Shown here piece after piece: positions 44,876 to 53,207 of a stretch of 64,000 nt of DNA. Source of the DNA: Pseudomonas turukhanskensis. GTDB lineage: Bacteria > Pseudomonadota > Gammaproteobacteria > Pseudomonadales > Pseudomonadaceae. The notes under the pieces were generated by a model. The model was not told the origin of the DNA and ran no database searches. It saw nothing but the letters and a program-made list of their open reading frames with translations. Within the stretch, counting starts at the first letter, position 1. Each line of letters opens with the position of its first letter. The stretch is taken from assembly GCF_027922365.1 (NCBI RefSeq), contig NZ_BSFN01000006.1, forward strand, positions 124,001-188,000, in the 5' to 3' direction. The position numbers and the translations under genes were made by a program.

Positions 44876-44934
44876 TGTAGGAGCGAGCTTGCTCGCGAAA
44901 GATCTAAAGCTTCGCGAGCAAGCTCGCTCCTACA
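44876..44934. repeat. REP-type palindrome, GTAGGAGCGAGC family
   Basis: Two perfect 24-base arms, each starting or ending with TGTAGGAGCGAGC / GCTCGCTCCTACA, around a ten-base loop. This is the common Pseudomonas REP type. It lies after the xdhB stop, inside the xdh operon, and could stabilise or dampen the downstream mRNA. A diverged copy is at 57750. Confidence 0.88.
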
Positions 44935-44946
44935 CAGGGTTTTGCG

Positions 44947-47340
44947 TTAAGCAGGTTCTGTCGCGGTGATTTCGGCCTTCTGCGCCTTCATTACTTTCTT
45001 CATCTGCTCCACACCCCAGAGCACGCGCTCCGGTGTGGCCGGGGCGTCGATCAGAGGTTGTACGCGGTAGTCAGCCAGGCTGGCGACGGCGTCCTTGATC
45101 GCGCACCAGGCGGCGATGCCGAGCATAAACGGCGGCTCGCCCACGGCCTTGGAGTGGAACACGGTGTCTTCCGGGTTCTTGCGGTTTTCCACCAGTTTTA
45201 CCCGCAGATCGAGTGGCATGTCGGCGATGGCCGGAATCTTGTAGCTGGCCGGGCCGTTGGTCATTAGCTTGCCCTTGGCGTTCCACACCAACTCTTCCAT
45301 GGTCAGCCAGCCCATGCCTTGCACGAACGCACCTTCCACCTGACCGATATCGATGGCCGGGTTCAGCGAGTTGCCCACGTCGTGGAGGATGTCGCCACGC
45401 AGGAATTTGTATTCGCCGGTCAGGGTGTCGACGATCACTTCGATGCAGGCTGCGCCATAGGCGAAGTAGTAGAACGGACGGCCCGCGGCTTTGCTGCGGT
45501 CGTAGAAGATTTTCGGCGTGCGGTAGAAGCCGGTGGCCGACAGCGAGATCTGGCCGAAGTAGGCCTTCTGAATCATCTCTTCAAACGACAGGTACTGGTC
45601 CCGCACACGCACCTGGCCGTTGCTGAATTCCACGTCTTCTGGGGTGACGCGGTATTCGCGGGTAAGGAAGTCCACCAGGCGCGCCTTGATGGTTTCGGCC
45701 GCATTCTTGGCCGCCATGCCGTTGAGGTCGGCGCCACTGGAAGCCGCAGTCGGCGAGGTGTTCGGCACCTTGTCGGTGTTGGTGGCGGTGATCTGGATAC
45801 GGGCGATATCCACCTGCAGCACCTCGGCGACAATCTGCGCCACCTTGGTGTTCAGGCCCTGGCCCATCTCGGTGCCGCCGTGGTTAAGGTGAATGCTGCC
45901 GTCGGTGTAAATATGAATCAGCGCGCCGGCCTGGTTGAGGAAGCTGGCGGTAAAGCTGATACCGAATTTAACCGGGGTCAGGGCCAGGCCTTTTTTCAGC
46001 ACCGGGCTCTTCTTGTTGAATTCGGCAATCTCTTCACGACGCTTGGCGTAGTCGCTGCTGGCCTCAAGTTCGGCGGTCATCTCGTGGATAACGTTGTGCT
46101 CGACGGTCTGGTGGTAGTGGGTGACGTTGCGTTCGGTCTTGCCGTAATAGTTGAGCTTGCGCACCTGCAGCGGATCTTTGCCCAGGTCACGGGCGATGTG
46201 GTCCATGATCTGCTCGATTGCAACCATGCCCTGCGGGCCACCGAAGCCACGGTAGGCGGTGTTCGACGCGGTGTTGGTCTTGCAGCGATGGCCATTCACG
46301 GTCGCGTTGCCGAGGAAGTAGGCATTGTCGGAGTGGAACATGGCGCGGTCGACGATGGAGTTCGACAGGTCCGGCGAGTAGCCGCAGTTACCGGCCAGCT
46401 CGATCTCGATGCCGTGCAGCAAGCCGTCGTCGTCAAAGCCCACGTCGTACTCGACGTAGAACGGGTGACGCTTGCCGGTCATCTGCATGTCTTCAACGCG
46501 CGGCAGGCGCATTTTGGTCGGGCGTTTGGTCAGGTGCGCGATCACCGCGCACAGGCACGCCGGGCTGGCCGCCTGGGTTTCCTTGCCGCCGAAACCGCCG
46601 CCCATGCGGCGCATGTCGATAACGATTTTATGCATCGGCACGCCCAGCACTTCGGCCACCAGTTTTTGCACTTCGGTGGCGTTCTGGGTGGAGGTGTACA
46701 CGATCATGCCGCCGTCTTCGGTGGGCATTACTGAGGAAATCTGGGTTTCCAGGTAGAAGTGCTCCTGGCCGCCGATATGCAACGAGCCTTGCAGGCGGCG
46801 CGGCGCCGTAGCCAGTTTGCTGGCCGAATCACCGATGCGGTGCTGGTGGCTGTCGAGCACAAAGTGTTTTTTACGCAGCGCGTCGACCACGTCGAGCACC
46901 GGCTCCAGGTCTTCGTATTCAATGATTGCCGCCATGGCGCCTTTGCGGGCGTTTTCATGGGTGTCGGCAGCCACCGCAATCACTACCTGGCCCACGTACT
47001 GCACCAGGCCGTCGGCCAGCAACGGGTCGCCGGGCGCCACGGCGCCGATATCCAGCAAGCCGGGTACGTCTTTATGGGTGATGGCGATGGCCACGCCGGG
47101 AATGGCGTAGCAGGGCGACACGTCAATCTTGGTAACGCGGGCATGGGCGCGGTCGCTCATGCGGGCATACACGTGCAACTGATTGGGGAATTCCAGGCGG
47201 TCGTCTACGTACACGGCTTCGCCGGACACATGCTTGTCGGCACTTTCGTGTTTGACGCTCTTGCCAACGCCAGTGGTGATGCCGGCGCGGAACAATTCGG
47301 CCAGCTCTTCCTGGCTTTTCGGGGCGTGGTGGTTAGACAT
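44947..47340 (-). CDS. xdhB: Xanthine dehydrogenase large subunit XdhB
   Basis: 797 residues, molybdopterin subunit that hydroxylates hypoxanthine to xanthine and urate. It has an aldehyde oxidase/xanthine dehydrogenase a/b hammerhead (about 30-145), then the Mo-pterin domains with RMGGGFGGKETQA, AYRGFGGPQGMVAIEQIM (substrate Arg) and active-site Glu in KAVGEPPFMLGIAAW. It overlaps xdhA by 8 bases. It ends TATEPA*. Confidence 0.97.
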   Translation of the reverse strand: MSNHHAPKSQEELAELFRAGITTGVGKSVKHESADKHVSGEAVYVDDRLEFPNQLHVYARMSDRAHARVTKIDVSPCYAIPGVAIAITHKDVPGLLDIGAVAPGDPLLADGLVQYVGQVVIAVAADTHENARKGAMAAIIEYEDLEPVLDVVDALRKKHFVLDSHQHRIGDSASKLATAPRRLQGSLHIGGQEHFYLETQISSVMPTEDGGMIVYTSTQNATEVQKLVAEVLGVPMHKIVIDMRRMGGGFGGKETQAASPACLCAVIAHLTKRPTKMRLPRVEDMQMTGKRHPFYVEYDVGFDDDGLLHGIEIELAGNCGYSPDLSNSIVDRAMFHSDNAYFLGNATVNGHRCKTNTASNTAYRGFGGPQGMVAIEQIMDHIARDLGKDPLQVRKLNYYGKTERNVTHYHQTVEHNVIHEMTAELEASSDYAKRREEIAEFNKKSPVLKKGLALTPVKFGISFTASFLNQAGALIHIYTDGSIHLNHGGTEMGQGLNTKVAQIVAEVLQVDIARIQITATNTDKVPNTSPTAASSGADLNGMAAKNAAETIKARLVDFLTREYRVTPEDVEFSNGQVRVRDQYLSFEEMIQKAYFGQISLSATGFYRTPKIFYDRSKAAGRPFYYFAYGAACIEVIVDTLTGEYKFLRGDILHDVGNSLNPAIDIGQVEGAFVQGMGWLTMEELVWNAKGKLMTNGPASYKIPAIADMPLDLRVKLVENRKNPEDTVFHSKAVGEPPFMLGIAAWCAIKDAVASLADYRVQPLIDAPATPERVLWGVEQMKKVMKAQKAEITATEPA

Positions 47341-48784
47341 AAGCGGTCACCCGTGTTTCGACGTCTGGAGCTTGCAGCTCGAGGAAGAATTTACGCAGCA
47401 GGTTCTGTGCGGTGAGCAGGCGGTATTCCTTGCTGGCGCGGAAGTCGCTCAGCGGGCTGAAGTCCTGGGCCAGGGCTTCGCAGGCCTGTTCGATCACATC
47501 CGGGTACCAGGCTGCGCCTTGCAGCACGGCTTCACAGGCAGCGGCGCGTTTCGGGATGGCGGCCATGCCACCGAAGGCCACGCGGGCGCTTTGCACCACA
47601 CCATCGGCCACCACAATGTTGAAGGCGGCGCATACGGCGGAAATATCGTCGTCCAGACGCTTGGACACCTTGTAGGCGCGGAACGCCTGGTTGGTCTGGT
47701 GACGCGGCACGATCACCTTTTCAATAAATTCGGCTTCCTGACGGGCCGTCACCTTGTAATCGAGGAAGTAATCTTCGATCGGCAGGCTGCGGGTCTGGCC
47801 GCCTTTGCGCAGCACCACACGGGCGCCGAGGGCGATCAGCAGGGGTGGGGCGTCGCCGATGGGCGAGGCGTTGCCGATATTGCCGCCCAGGGTGCCCTGG
47901 TTGCGGATCTGCAGCGAGGCGAAGCGGTGCAGCAGGTCGCCGAAGTCCGGGTATTCCTTGGCCAGCGCGCCGTAGCAATCGGACAGCGGGGTGGCGGCGC
48001 CGATTTCGATGGCATCGTCGGTTATTTCGACGCGTTTCATTGCTTCCACGTGGCCGACGTAAATCATTACCGGCAATTCGCGGTGGAACTGAGTGACTTC
48101 CAGCGCCAGGTCGGTGCCGCCGGCGAGCAAGCGCGCTTGCGGGTTGGCGGTGTAGAGGTCGGCCAGGTCGCTGATGGTCAGCGGCAGCAGGCAGCGTTTG
48201 TCGCCGCTGTTGAGTTCGGCGGTTTCCTGCGGCGCGATGGCCTGCAGCTTGGCAATGGTTTCAGCCTCGGCGGCGTCGAACTGGTCCGGCTGCTTCTGGC
48301 AGCAAGCCTGCTCGGCGGCATCGATAATCGGGCGGTAGCCGGTGCAACGGCAGAGGTTGCCGGCCAGGGCTTCCATGGTCTGGCCCTTGTCGAAGCCGTC
48401 GCTGTTCTTTTGCAGCGCAAAGAGCGACATCACAAAGCCCGGAGTGCAGAAGCCGCACTGCGAGCCGTGGCAATCGACCATGGCTTGCTGAACGCTGTGC
48501 AGTTGGCCCTGGTGCTTCAAGTCTTCAACGCTGATCAGCTGTTTGCCGTGCAGTGAGGAAACGAAGGTCAGGCAGGAGTTGAGGGTGCGGTAGCGAATGC
48601 GCGGGGTGCCGGACGAGTTGTCCAGTTCACCCACCACAACGGTACAGGCGCCGCAGTCACCGGAAGCGCAGCCTTCCTTGGTGCCAGGTTTGGCCACGTG
48701 CTCACGCAGGTAATTGAGCACGGTGACGTTCGGGTCGAGACGCTGCTCAGTACGCAGCTCACGGTTGAGTAAAAACTGGATCAA
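47333..48784 (-). CDS. xdhA: Xanthine dehydrogenase small subunit XdhA
   Basis: 483 residues. Electron-transfer subunit: an N-terminal plant-type [2Fe-2S] domain (GCASGDCGACTVVV), a second 2Fe-2S helical domain (GSQCGFCTPGFVMS, AGNLCRCTGYRPI), then an FAD domain (LLAGGTDLALEV, GGNIGNASPIGD). The start is TTG 48784, nine bases after GGAGG; no other good start is near. It is the first gene of the operon, with two TGAC-N6-GTCA motifs upstream. Confidence 0.96.
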   Translation of the reverse strand: MIQFLLNRELRTEQRLDPNVTVLNYLREHVAKPGTKEGCASGDCGACTVVVGELDNSSGTPRIRYRTLNSCLTFVSSLHGKQLISVEDLKHQGQLHSVQQAMVDCHGSQCGFCTPGFVMSLFALQKNSDGFDKGQTMEALAGNLCRCTGYRPIIDAAEQACCQKQPDQFDAAEAETIAKLQAIAPQETAELNSGDKRCLLPLTISDLADLYTANPQARLLAGGTDLALEVTQFHRELPVMIYVGHVEAMKRVEITDDAIEIGAATPLSDCYGALAKEYPDFGDLLHRFASLQIRNQGTLGGNIGNASPIGDAPPLLIALGARVVLRKGGQTRSLPIEDYFLDYKVTARQEAEFIEKVIVPRHQTNQAFRAYKVSKRLDDDISAVCAAFNIVVADGVVQSARVAFGGMAAIPKRAAACEAVLQGAAWYPDVIEQACEALAQDFSPLSDFRASKEYRLLTAQNLLRKFFLELQAPDVETRVTAYV

Positions 48785-48858
48785 GGACGACCTCCAGGCA
48801 CTTTCTTGTTTTTTATGGCACGCGACGTTTGGGCGGGGTGAGGGTTGCGTTAAGGCTT

Positions 48859-48899
48859 GCCCTCACCCCCGGCCCCTCTCCCGCACGCGGGAGAAGGGT
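48859..48899. repeat. CCCTCTCCC repeat, single unit
   Basis: Contains CCCTCACCCCCGGCCCCTCT and CCCGCACGCGGGAGAAGGG. Here it occurs as one unit, whereas the four other loci carry opposed pairs. Confidence 0.65.
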
Positions 48900-48938
48900 G
48901 CACAGCCGTTGAGTCTGTTTGCCGAATTTAGAGAATTC

Positions 48939-48952
48939 TGACTTTTGGGTCA
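48939..48952. promoter_or_regulatory. TGAC-N6-GTCA motif before xdhA, site 1
   Basis: TGACTTTTGGGTCA, 155-168 bases before the xdhA start. Together with the neighbour at 48963 it forms a pair with centres 24 bases apart. Confidence 0.5.
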
Positions 48953-48962
48953 ATAAAATATT

Positions 48963-48976
48963 TGACTCTTTAGTCA
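48963..48976. promoter_or_regulatory. TGAC-N6-GTCA motif before xdhA, site 2
   Basis: TGACTCTTTAGTCA, within the larger palindrome TTGACT-CTTT-AGTCAA (48962-48977). It is the best copy of the three. Confidence 0.55.
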
Positions 48977-49144
48977 AGCAATCCGCGTGCCCAGCAATCC
49001 GGCTTTTCGTTTAACCGCGAAAGGCGCTGTATTCCGGCGCTGTGAGGGATTTGCGGCCAACTAAACATTCAGGTTTTTTTAACGAATTTTTGACCGCTGC
49101 GTTTCTAGCATCCGCCCCCATCAACCTGTGGGCGGAACCGCAAC

Positions 49145-50773
49145 GTGAATTCGATATTGAAAGTAAAGGCGATACGCCCGGAACTGCTGACACTGATCGG
49201 CAGCGCGTTTCTCCTTTTGGCCTGTAACCCGGTGCTCTGGGGCCACCTGGTGAGCATTACGCCCAGCACCGGCGCGGGGCTGATGATGCGGGTTGCCTTT
49301 GGTCTGATGGTGCTGGCGGTGTTCAATCTGGTGCTGACCGCGCTGGCCTTTCGCTGGGTGCTCAAGCCGGTGCTTGTGGTGCTGCTGCTGGTGAGCGCGG
49401 GTGTCGCGTACTTTATGAACGAGTACGGCGTGATGATCGATCTGGGCATGTTGCGCAACGCCGCGCAGACCAACCCCACCGAAGTGCGTGACCTGTTGTC
49501 GCTCAAACTGGCGCTGTATGTGCTGTTTTTGGGCATTTTGCCGGCGCTGCTGGTGTGGTTTATGCCGGTCACCTACCGCCGTTGGCCGCGCGAGCTGTTG
49601 ACCAAGCTGCTGGTAGCCATTGCCAGCGTGGCGGTGCTGGGTGGTGTGGCGTTGGTTAACTATCAAGGCTTGTCGTCGCTGTTCCGTAACCACCATGAAC
49701 TGCGCTTGATGGTGGTGCCAAGCAACTATGTGGGCGCTTCGTTGAGCCTGTTGCGCGAACAGATCGCCACCGGCAAGGAGCCGTTTCGCACCATCGGCGA
49801 AGACGCCGTGAAAGCGCGGGCCTGGCAGAGCCGCCGGCACAAGTCGCTGACCGTATTGGTAGTAGGGGAGAGTGCCCGCGCCGACAACTTCGGCATCCTC
49901 GGCTACGAGCGTGATACCACGCCGAAACTCAAGGCCGAGACCGGCGTGATTGCCTACCCGAACGCCCATTCCTGCGGCACAGAAACGGCCGTGTCGGTGC
50001 CGTGCATGTTTTCAAACTTGGGGCGCGCCAACTACAGCGCCAGCAAGGCCTACTCCCAGGAAGGGCTGCTGGATGTGATCAAGCGCGCCGGTGTGGATGT
50101 GGTGTGGCGCGACAACCAGTCAGGCTGCAAAGGCACCTGCGACCGGGTGAATATCGAAGACGTCAGCAACCTCAAAGACCCGGCCCTGTGCGCCAACAGC
50201 GAGTGCCACGACGAGATCCTGTTGCAAGGCCTGCAAGGCTTTATCGACAACCTGAAAAACGACACCGTGCTGGTGCTGCACCAGATGGGCAGCCACGGCC
50301 CCGAATACTTCAAGCGCTATCCCAAAGCCTTCGAACAATTCACCCCGGTGTGCACCAGCAACGCCCTGAACGAGTGCTCGCGCGACAGCATCGTTAATGG
50401 CTATGACAACACCATTCTTTATACCGACCATGTGCTGTCCAGCCTGATCGACGTGCTGCGCGCCAACCAAAGCAAAGTCGACAGCGCAATGCTGTATATG
50501 TCCGACCATGGCGAGTCGCTCGGCGAGTACAACCTGTACCTGCACGGTACGCCGTACATGATGGCGCCCGAGCAACAGAAACACGTGGGGATGGTGGCGT
50601 GGTTTTCCGACAGCTATCAGCAGGAGTTTCAGGTGGACGCTGACTGCCTGCGCACCCAGCGGGAACAGCCAGTAAGCCAGGACAACCTGTTCAGCTCCAT
50701 GCTGGGGCTGCTGCAGGTGAATACCAAGGTGTACGACAAGGGGCTGGATATGTTTGCGGGGTGCCGGAAGTAA
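49145..50773 (+). CDS. eptA: Phosphoethanolamine-lipid A transferase EptA
   Basis: 542 residues from GTG 49145. It adds phosphoethanolamine to lipid A, which can lower sensitivity to cationic peptides and polymyxins. Five N-terminal membrane segments (to about 180) are followed by a periplasmic sulphatase-fold domain with VLVVGESARADNFGILGYERDT, the nucleophile Thr in SCGTETAVSVPCMFSNLG, and metal ligands in MSDHGESLGEYNLYLHG. It diverges from xdhA. No two-component system (PmrAB) is nearby. Confidence 0.94.
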   Translation: MNSILKVKAIRPELLTLIGSAFLLLACNPVLWGHLVSITPSTGAGLMMRVAFGLMVLAVFNLVLTALAFRWVLKPVLVVLLLVSAGVAYFMNEYGVMIDLGMLRNAAQTNPTEVRDLLSLKLALYVLFLGILPALLVWFMPVTYRRWPRELLTKLLVAIASVAVLGGVALVNYQGLSSLFRNHHELRLMVVPSNYVGASLSLLREQIATGKEPFRTIGEDAVKARAWQSRRHKSLTVLVVGESARADNFGILGYERDTTPKLKAETGVIAYPNAHSCGTETAVSVPCMFSNLGRANYSASKAYSQEGLLDVIKRAGVDVVWRDNQSGCKGTCDRVNIEDVSNLKDPALCANSECHDEILLQGLQGFIDNLKNDTVLVLHQMGSHGPEYFKRYPKAFEQFTPVCTSNALNECSRDSIVNGYDNTILYTDHVLSSLIDVLRANQSKVDSAMLYMSDHGESLGEYNLYLHGTPYMMAPEQQKHVGMVAWFSDSYQQEFQVDADCLRTQREQPVSQDNLFSSMLGLLQVNTKVYDKGLDMFAGCRK

Positions 50774-50797
50774 GGCCCGTAGAGTGCCAGAAGACAC

Positions 50798-50884
50798 GTC
50801 ATTCCAGCGCAGGCCGGGATCCAGAATTTTGCAGGTGACGGTGTACGTTCCAAAAGTCTGGGTCCCAGCCTGCGCTGGGACGAC
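50798..50884. repeat. Inverted intergenic repeat, GTCATTCC family
   Basis: GTCATTCCAGCGCAGGCCGG on the left and CCCAGCCTGCGCTGGGACGA on the right, forming an inverted pair around CTGGGATCC-type ends. Related to the element at 15467. It lies just after eptA. Confidence 0.72.
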
Positions 50885-50934
50885 GGTGGCGCCTTCGAAA
50901 ACATCGCGACCAAAGTTAAACCGCGCGCGGTTAG

Positions 50935-51042
50935 TCCCCTCTCCCGTTTACGGGAGAGGGCTAGGGTGAGGGGCTCTTGATCCGAGATTTTTGTTGCTGC
51001 TGGCCCTCACCTCCGGCCCCTCTCCCACAAGTGGGCGAGGGG
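50935..51042. repeat. Paired CCCTCTCCC repeat between eptA and alkB
   Basis: Opposed units at 50935-50974 and 51002-51042, with CCCCTCTCCCGTTTACGGGA and CCCTCACCTCCGGCCCCTCT. It lies between the convergent genes eptA and alkB, next to the GTCATTCC repeat. Confidence 0.75.
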
Positions 51043-51061
51043 AGCAAAGCATGTGAATCTG

Positions 51062-52195
51062 TCACGCCAACTGCGATTCACTGAGCTGATGCTCTTCCCC
51101 CGCGTAATAAGCCCGCACCTTCGGGTCCATCACCTTGCGCCATAGCGGCGGAAACAGTGCCAGTACAATCATCCCGGCATAGCCATTGGGCAACTGCGGA
51201 CTGTCGTCAAAATGCCTCAGCACCTGATAGCGCCGCTTGGCGTAGGCATGGTGGTCGGAATGCCGTTGCAGGTGGAACAGAAATAGATTGGTCAGCAGAA
51301 AATTGCTGTTCCACGAATGGCTGGGGTTGGTGCGTTCATAGCGGCCGTTGTCCTGCTTGCGGCGGTGCAGGCCGTAGTGCTCCACGTAGTTGACGATCTC
51401 CAGCAGCGTCAGCGCCACAAACGATTGGCCAAGGAAAAACAGCGCGCCCATCCAACCGAACGCCAGGGTAAAGCCGAGCAAAAAGCCGGCGCTGATGGCG
51501 TACCACCAGATCAACTCATTACGCCAATGCAGCGCCGGCAAGCCGCGCCGTTGCAGACGCTCTTTTTCCAGCGCCCAGGCATTGAGAAAGTTGTGCTTAT
51601 AGGCGTGTGGCAAAAACGCGTAGAGGCTCTGGCCGTAGCGCGATGACGAGGCGTCTTCCGGCGTGGACACATGCACATGGTGGCCCCGCACATGCTCCAC
51701 CTTGAAGCCGGCATAACACACCGCCGCCAACAACAGGCCGCCGGCGTTTTGTTCAAGCTGCGGGTCTTTGTGGATAAATTCGTGAGCCACGGTAATGCCG
51801 ATGGCGCCGGTCACGGTGCCCACCGACAGCACCCACCCCAGGCGCCCCACCCAGCTCCACGCCTCGTAGTGCACAAAGGCCCAGCCGGCCCACACCAGCA
51901 TGCCCAGCAGAAACGGCACGGTGGCCAGGCTGAGCAGGCGGTAGTAGCCCTGTTTATCCATCTTCGGCACATCGGCCACTTCGTCAGGGTTGGCCGGGTC
52001 GCGGCCGACAATGGCATCCAGAATCGGGATCACGCCAAATACGATGGTGACTACCAGATAGGCCCAGGCATCGGCGTGGGCGCTGCCGAGTGACCAGTGA
52101 AAACTCATGGGCACGCCCAGTACGGGAATCAGCCAGATCCAGTAGCCGGCTTTTTTCAGGGCGATCATCCAGGAGGAAGGCAGGTACGCAAACAT
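51062..52195 (-). CDS. alkB: Alkane 1-monooxygenase AlkB
   Basis: 377 residues from ATG 52195 after GGAG. Integral membrane non-haem diiron hydroxylase that oxidises medium-chain alkanes to 1-alkanols. The His motifs are complete: HEFIHKDPQLEQN, HVRGHHVHVSTPEDASSSR and LQRHSDHHAYAKRRYQ, plus the AlkB signature NYVEHYGLHRR. Six membrane segments fit the family. No rubredoxin gene is adjacent, so electrons must come from elsewhere in the genome. It diverges from the next GntR gene. Confidence 0.96.
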   Translation of the reverse strand: MFAYLPSSWMIALKKAGYWIWLIPVLGVPMSFHWSLGSAHADAWAYLVVTIVFGVIPILDAIVGRDPANPDEVADVPKMDKQGYYRLLSLATVPFLLGMLVWAGWAFVHYEAWSWVGRLGWVLSVGTVTGAIGITVAHEFIHKDPQLEQNAGGLLLAAVCYAGFKVEHVRGHHVHVSTPEDASSSRYGQSLYAFLPHAYKHNFLNAWALEKERLQRRGLPALHWRNELIWWYAISAGFLLGFTLAFGWMGALFFLGQSFVALTLLEIVNYVEHYGLHRRKQDNGRYERTNPSHSWNSNFLLTNLFLFHLQRHSDHHAYAKRRYQVLRHFDDSPQLPNGYAGMIVLALFPPLWRKVMDPKVRAYYAGEEHQLSESQLA

Positions 52196-52206
52196 GGTGA
52201 GCTCCA

Positions 52207-52256
52207 TTATTTTTTGAAGGGGAGTCGACCGTTATTTTTTGAAGGGGAGTCGACCG
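52207..52256. repeat. Exact 25-base tandem duplication in the alkB leader
   Basis: Two perfect copies, 52207-52231 and 52232-52256, of a unit starting TTATTTTTTGAAGGGGAGTC and ending GACCG. The near copy ends 11 bases before the alkB start (minus strand). Confidence 0.95.
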
Positions 52257-52344
52257 TTGAAATTGTAGGACAATCGCCTTGCCCAAAGGCCATTGCCCAC
52301 CCAACCTTTTGGACGGCAAGCCGCTACGCCGTTACCTTTGCCGG

Positions 52345-52361
52345 GTAACACGCTGTGTTAC
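52345..52361. promoter_or_regulatory. Perfect palindrome GTAACAC-GCT-GTGTTAC
   Basis: A 7-3-7 palindrome midway between alkB and the GntR gene, an obvious candidate operator for the regulator encoded at 52522. Confidence 0.5.
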
Positions 52362-52406
52362 ACTCGCGCCCGTTTGGCAAGCTACTGCGCTCGGTTAGGC
52401 AGCGTT

Positions 52407-52465
52407 AAAAAGTCGGTGAAAATGCTCATTGGCTACAGCCAACTGCGCTTTTTCACCAGCTTTTT
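52407..52465. repeat. Large inverted repeat upstream of the 52522 gene
   Basis: Arms of 16 bases, AAAAAGTCGGTGAAAA and TTTTCACCAGCTTTTT (two mismatches), enclose an inner GGCTACAGCC hairpin. It resembles a palindromic sequence I have seen in front of other Pseudomonas genes, but no second copy is in this window. Confidence 0.6.
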
Positions 52466-52521
52466 GCCTTGCCTACCCTTCGCTCGCTACGCTTGCCCAC
52501 TATCCCTCTTGAAGGACAGCC

Positions 52522-53181
52522 ATGACGTTCAAAGCTCCTGACAGCCTCGCAGAACAGATCGCGCACCACCTGGCCGAGCGCATCATTCGTGGGGAATTGA
52601 AAGAACGTGAGCGGATTCAAGAACAGAAAGTCACCCTGGCGCTCAACGTCAGCCGGGGTTCGGTGCGTGAGGCGTTGCTGATTCTCGAGCGCCGCCATCT
52701 CATCACCATCCTGCCGCGCCGCGGTGCCCACGTCAGCGAACTGACCCCGCACAACGTCAAAAGCCTCTATACGCTGGTCGTCGAGCTGTACATTCTGCTC
52801 GGCTTTGCCGTGGCCGAACGCTGGAAAACCGAAGCCGATTTGCAGCCCTTCGTAGAGATTCAGCAGCGCCTGATGGCCTGCGCTGAACAAGGCGATATCG
52901 ACAGCTTTGTGCAGAGCAGTTTCGATGTGATGCGCGCGGCGTTCCCGTTCGCCAACAACCCGTACTTGCAAGAAACCCTGGAAAATCTGCTGCCGGCCAT
53001 GAGCCGCACCTACCACCTGGCCCTGGAAAAACGCAAAAGCGAGATGAGCCAGTTTCTCAATGCCTTCGGCGGTCTGTTGCAGGCAGTAATTGCCCGCGAC
53101 CCCCTACAAGTGCGCGAAACCCTCACCGCCTACAGCAAACACAACTGCCAGATGGTGCTCGCCGCCATGGCTGAACGCTAA
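52522..53181 (+). CDS. GntR/FCD transcriptional regulator next to alkB
   Basis: 219 residues. The winged helix (SLAEQIAHHLAERIIRGELKERE, then VTLALNVSRGSVREALLILE) precedes an FCD-like ligand domain (about 90-210, with VELYILLGFAVAERW and MSRTYHLALEKRKSEM). It diverges from alkB and is followed by smc 26 bases later. AAGGA precedes ATG 52522. It probably controls alkB or itself, with fatty-acid-like ligands a reasonable guess, but nothing shown here proves that. Confidence 0.9.
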   Translation: MTFKAPDSLAEQIAHHLAERIIRGELKERERIQEQKVTLALNVSRGSVREALLILERRHLITILPRRGAHVSELTPHNVKSLYTLVVELYILLGFAVAERWKTEADLQPFVEIQQRLMACAEQGDIDSFVQSSFDVMRAAFPFANNPYLQETLENLLPAMSRTYHLALEKRKSEMSQFLNAFGGLLQAVIARDPLQVRETLTAYSKHNCQMVLAAMAER

Positions 53182-53207
53182 CCGTACATGGCTAAGGAAG
53201 GCGTTCT

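Larger units (their letters stand above)
48785..49144. other. Divergent region xdhA / eptA
   Basis: 360 bases with no gene I can support. It contains a single CCCTCTCCC repeat unit at 48859-48899, two TGAC-N6-GTCA motifs at 48939-48952 and 48963-48976, and then AT-rich sequence before the eptA GTG. Confidence 0.5.
52196..52521. other. Divergent region alkB / gntR
   Basis: 326 bases without a gene. It holds a perfect 25-base tandem duplication at 52207-52256, a 7-3-7 palindrome at 52345-52361 and a large imperfect inverted repeat around 52407-52465 (with weaker outer pairing to about 52374 and 52498). Confidence 0.6.

Noticed and set aside
45319-48556. Frames of about 460-470 codons antisense to xdhB and xdhA
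   Set aside because: Shadows of XdhA and XdhB. Both real genes carry all cofactor motifs on the minus strand.
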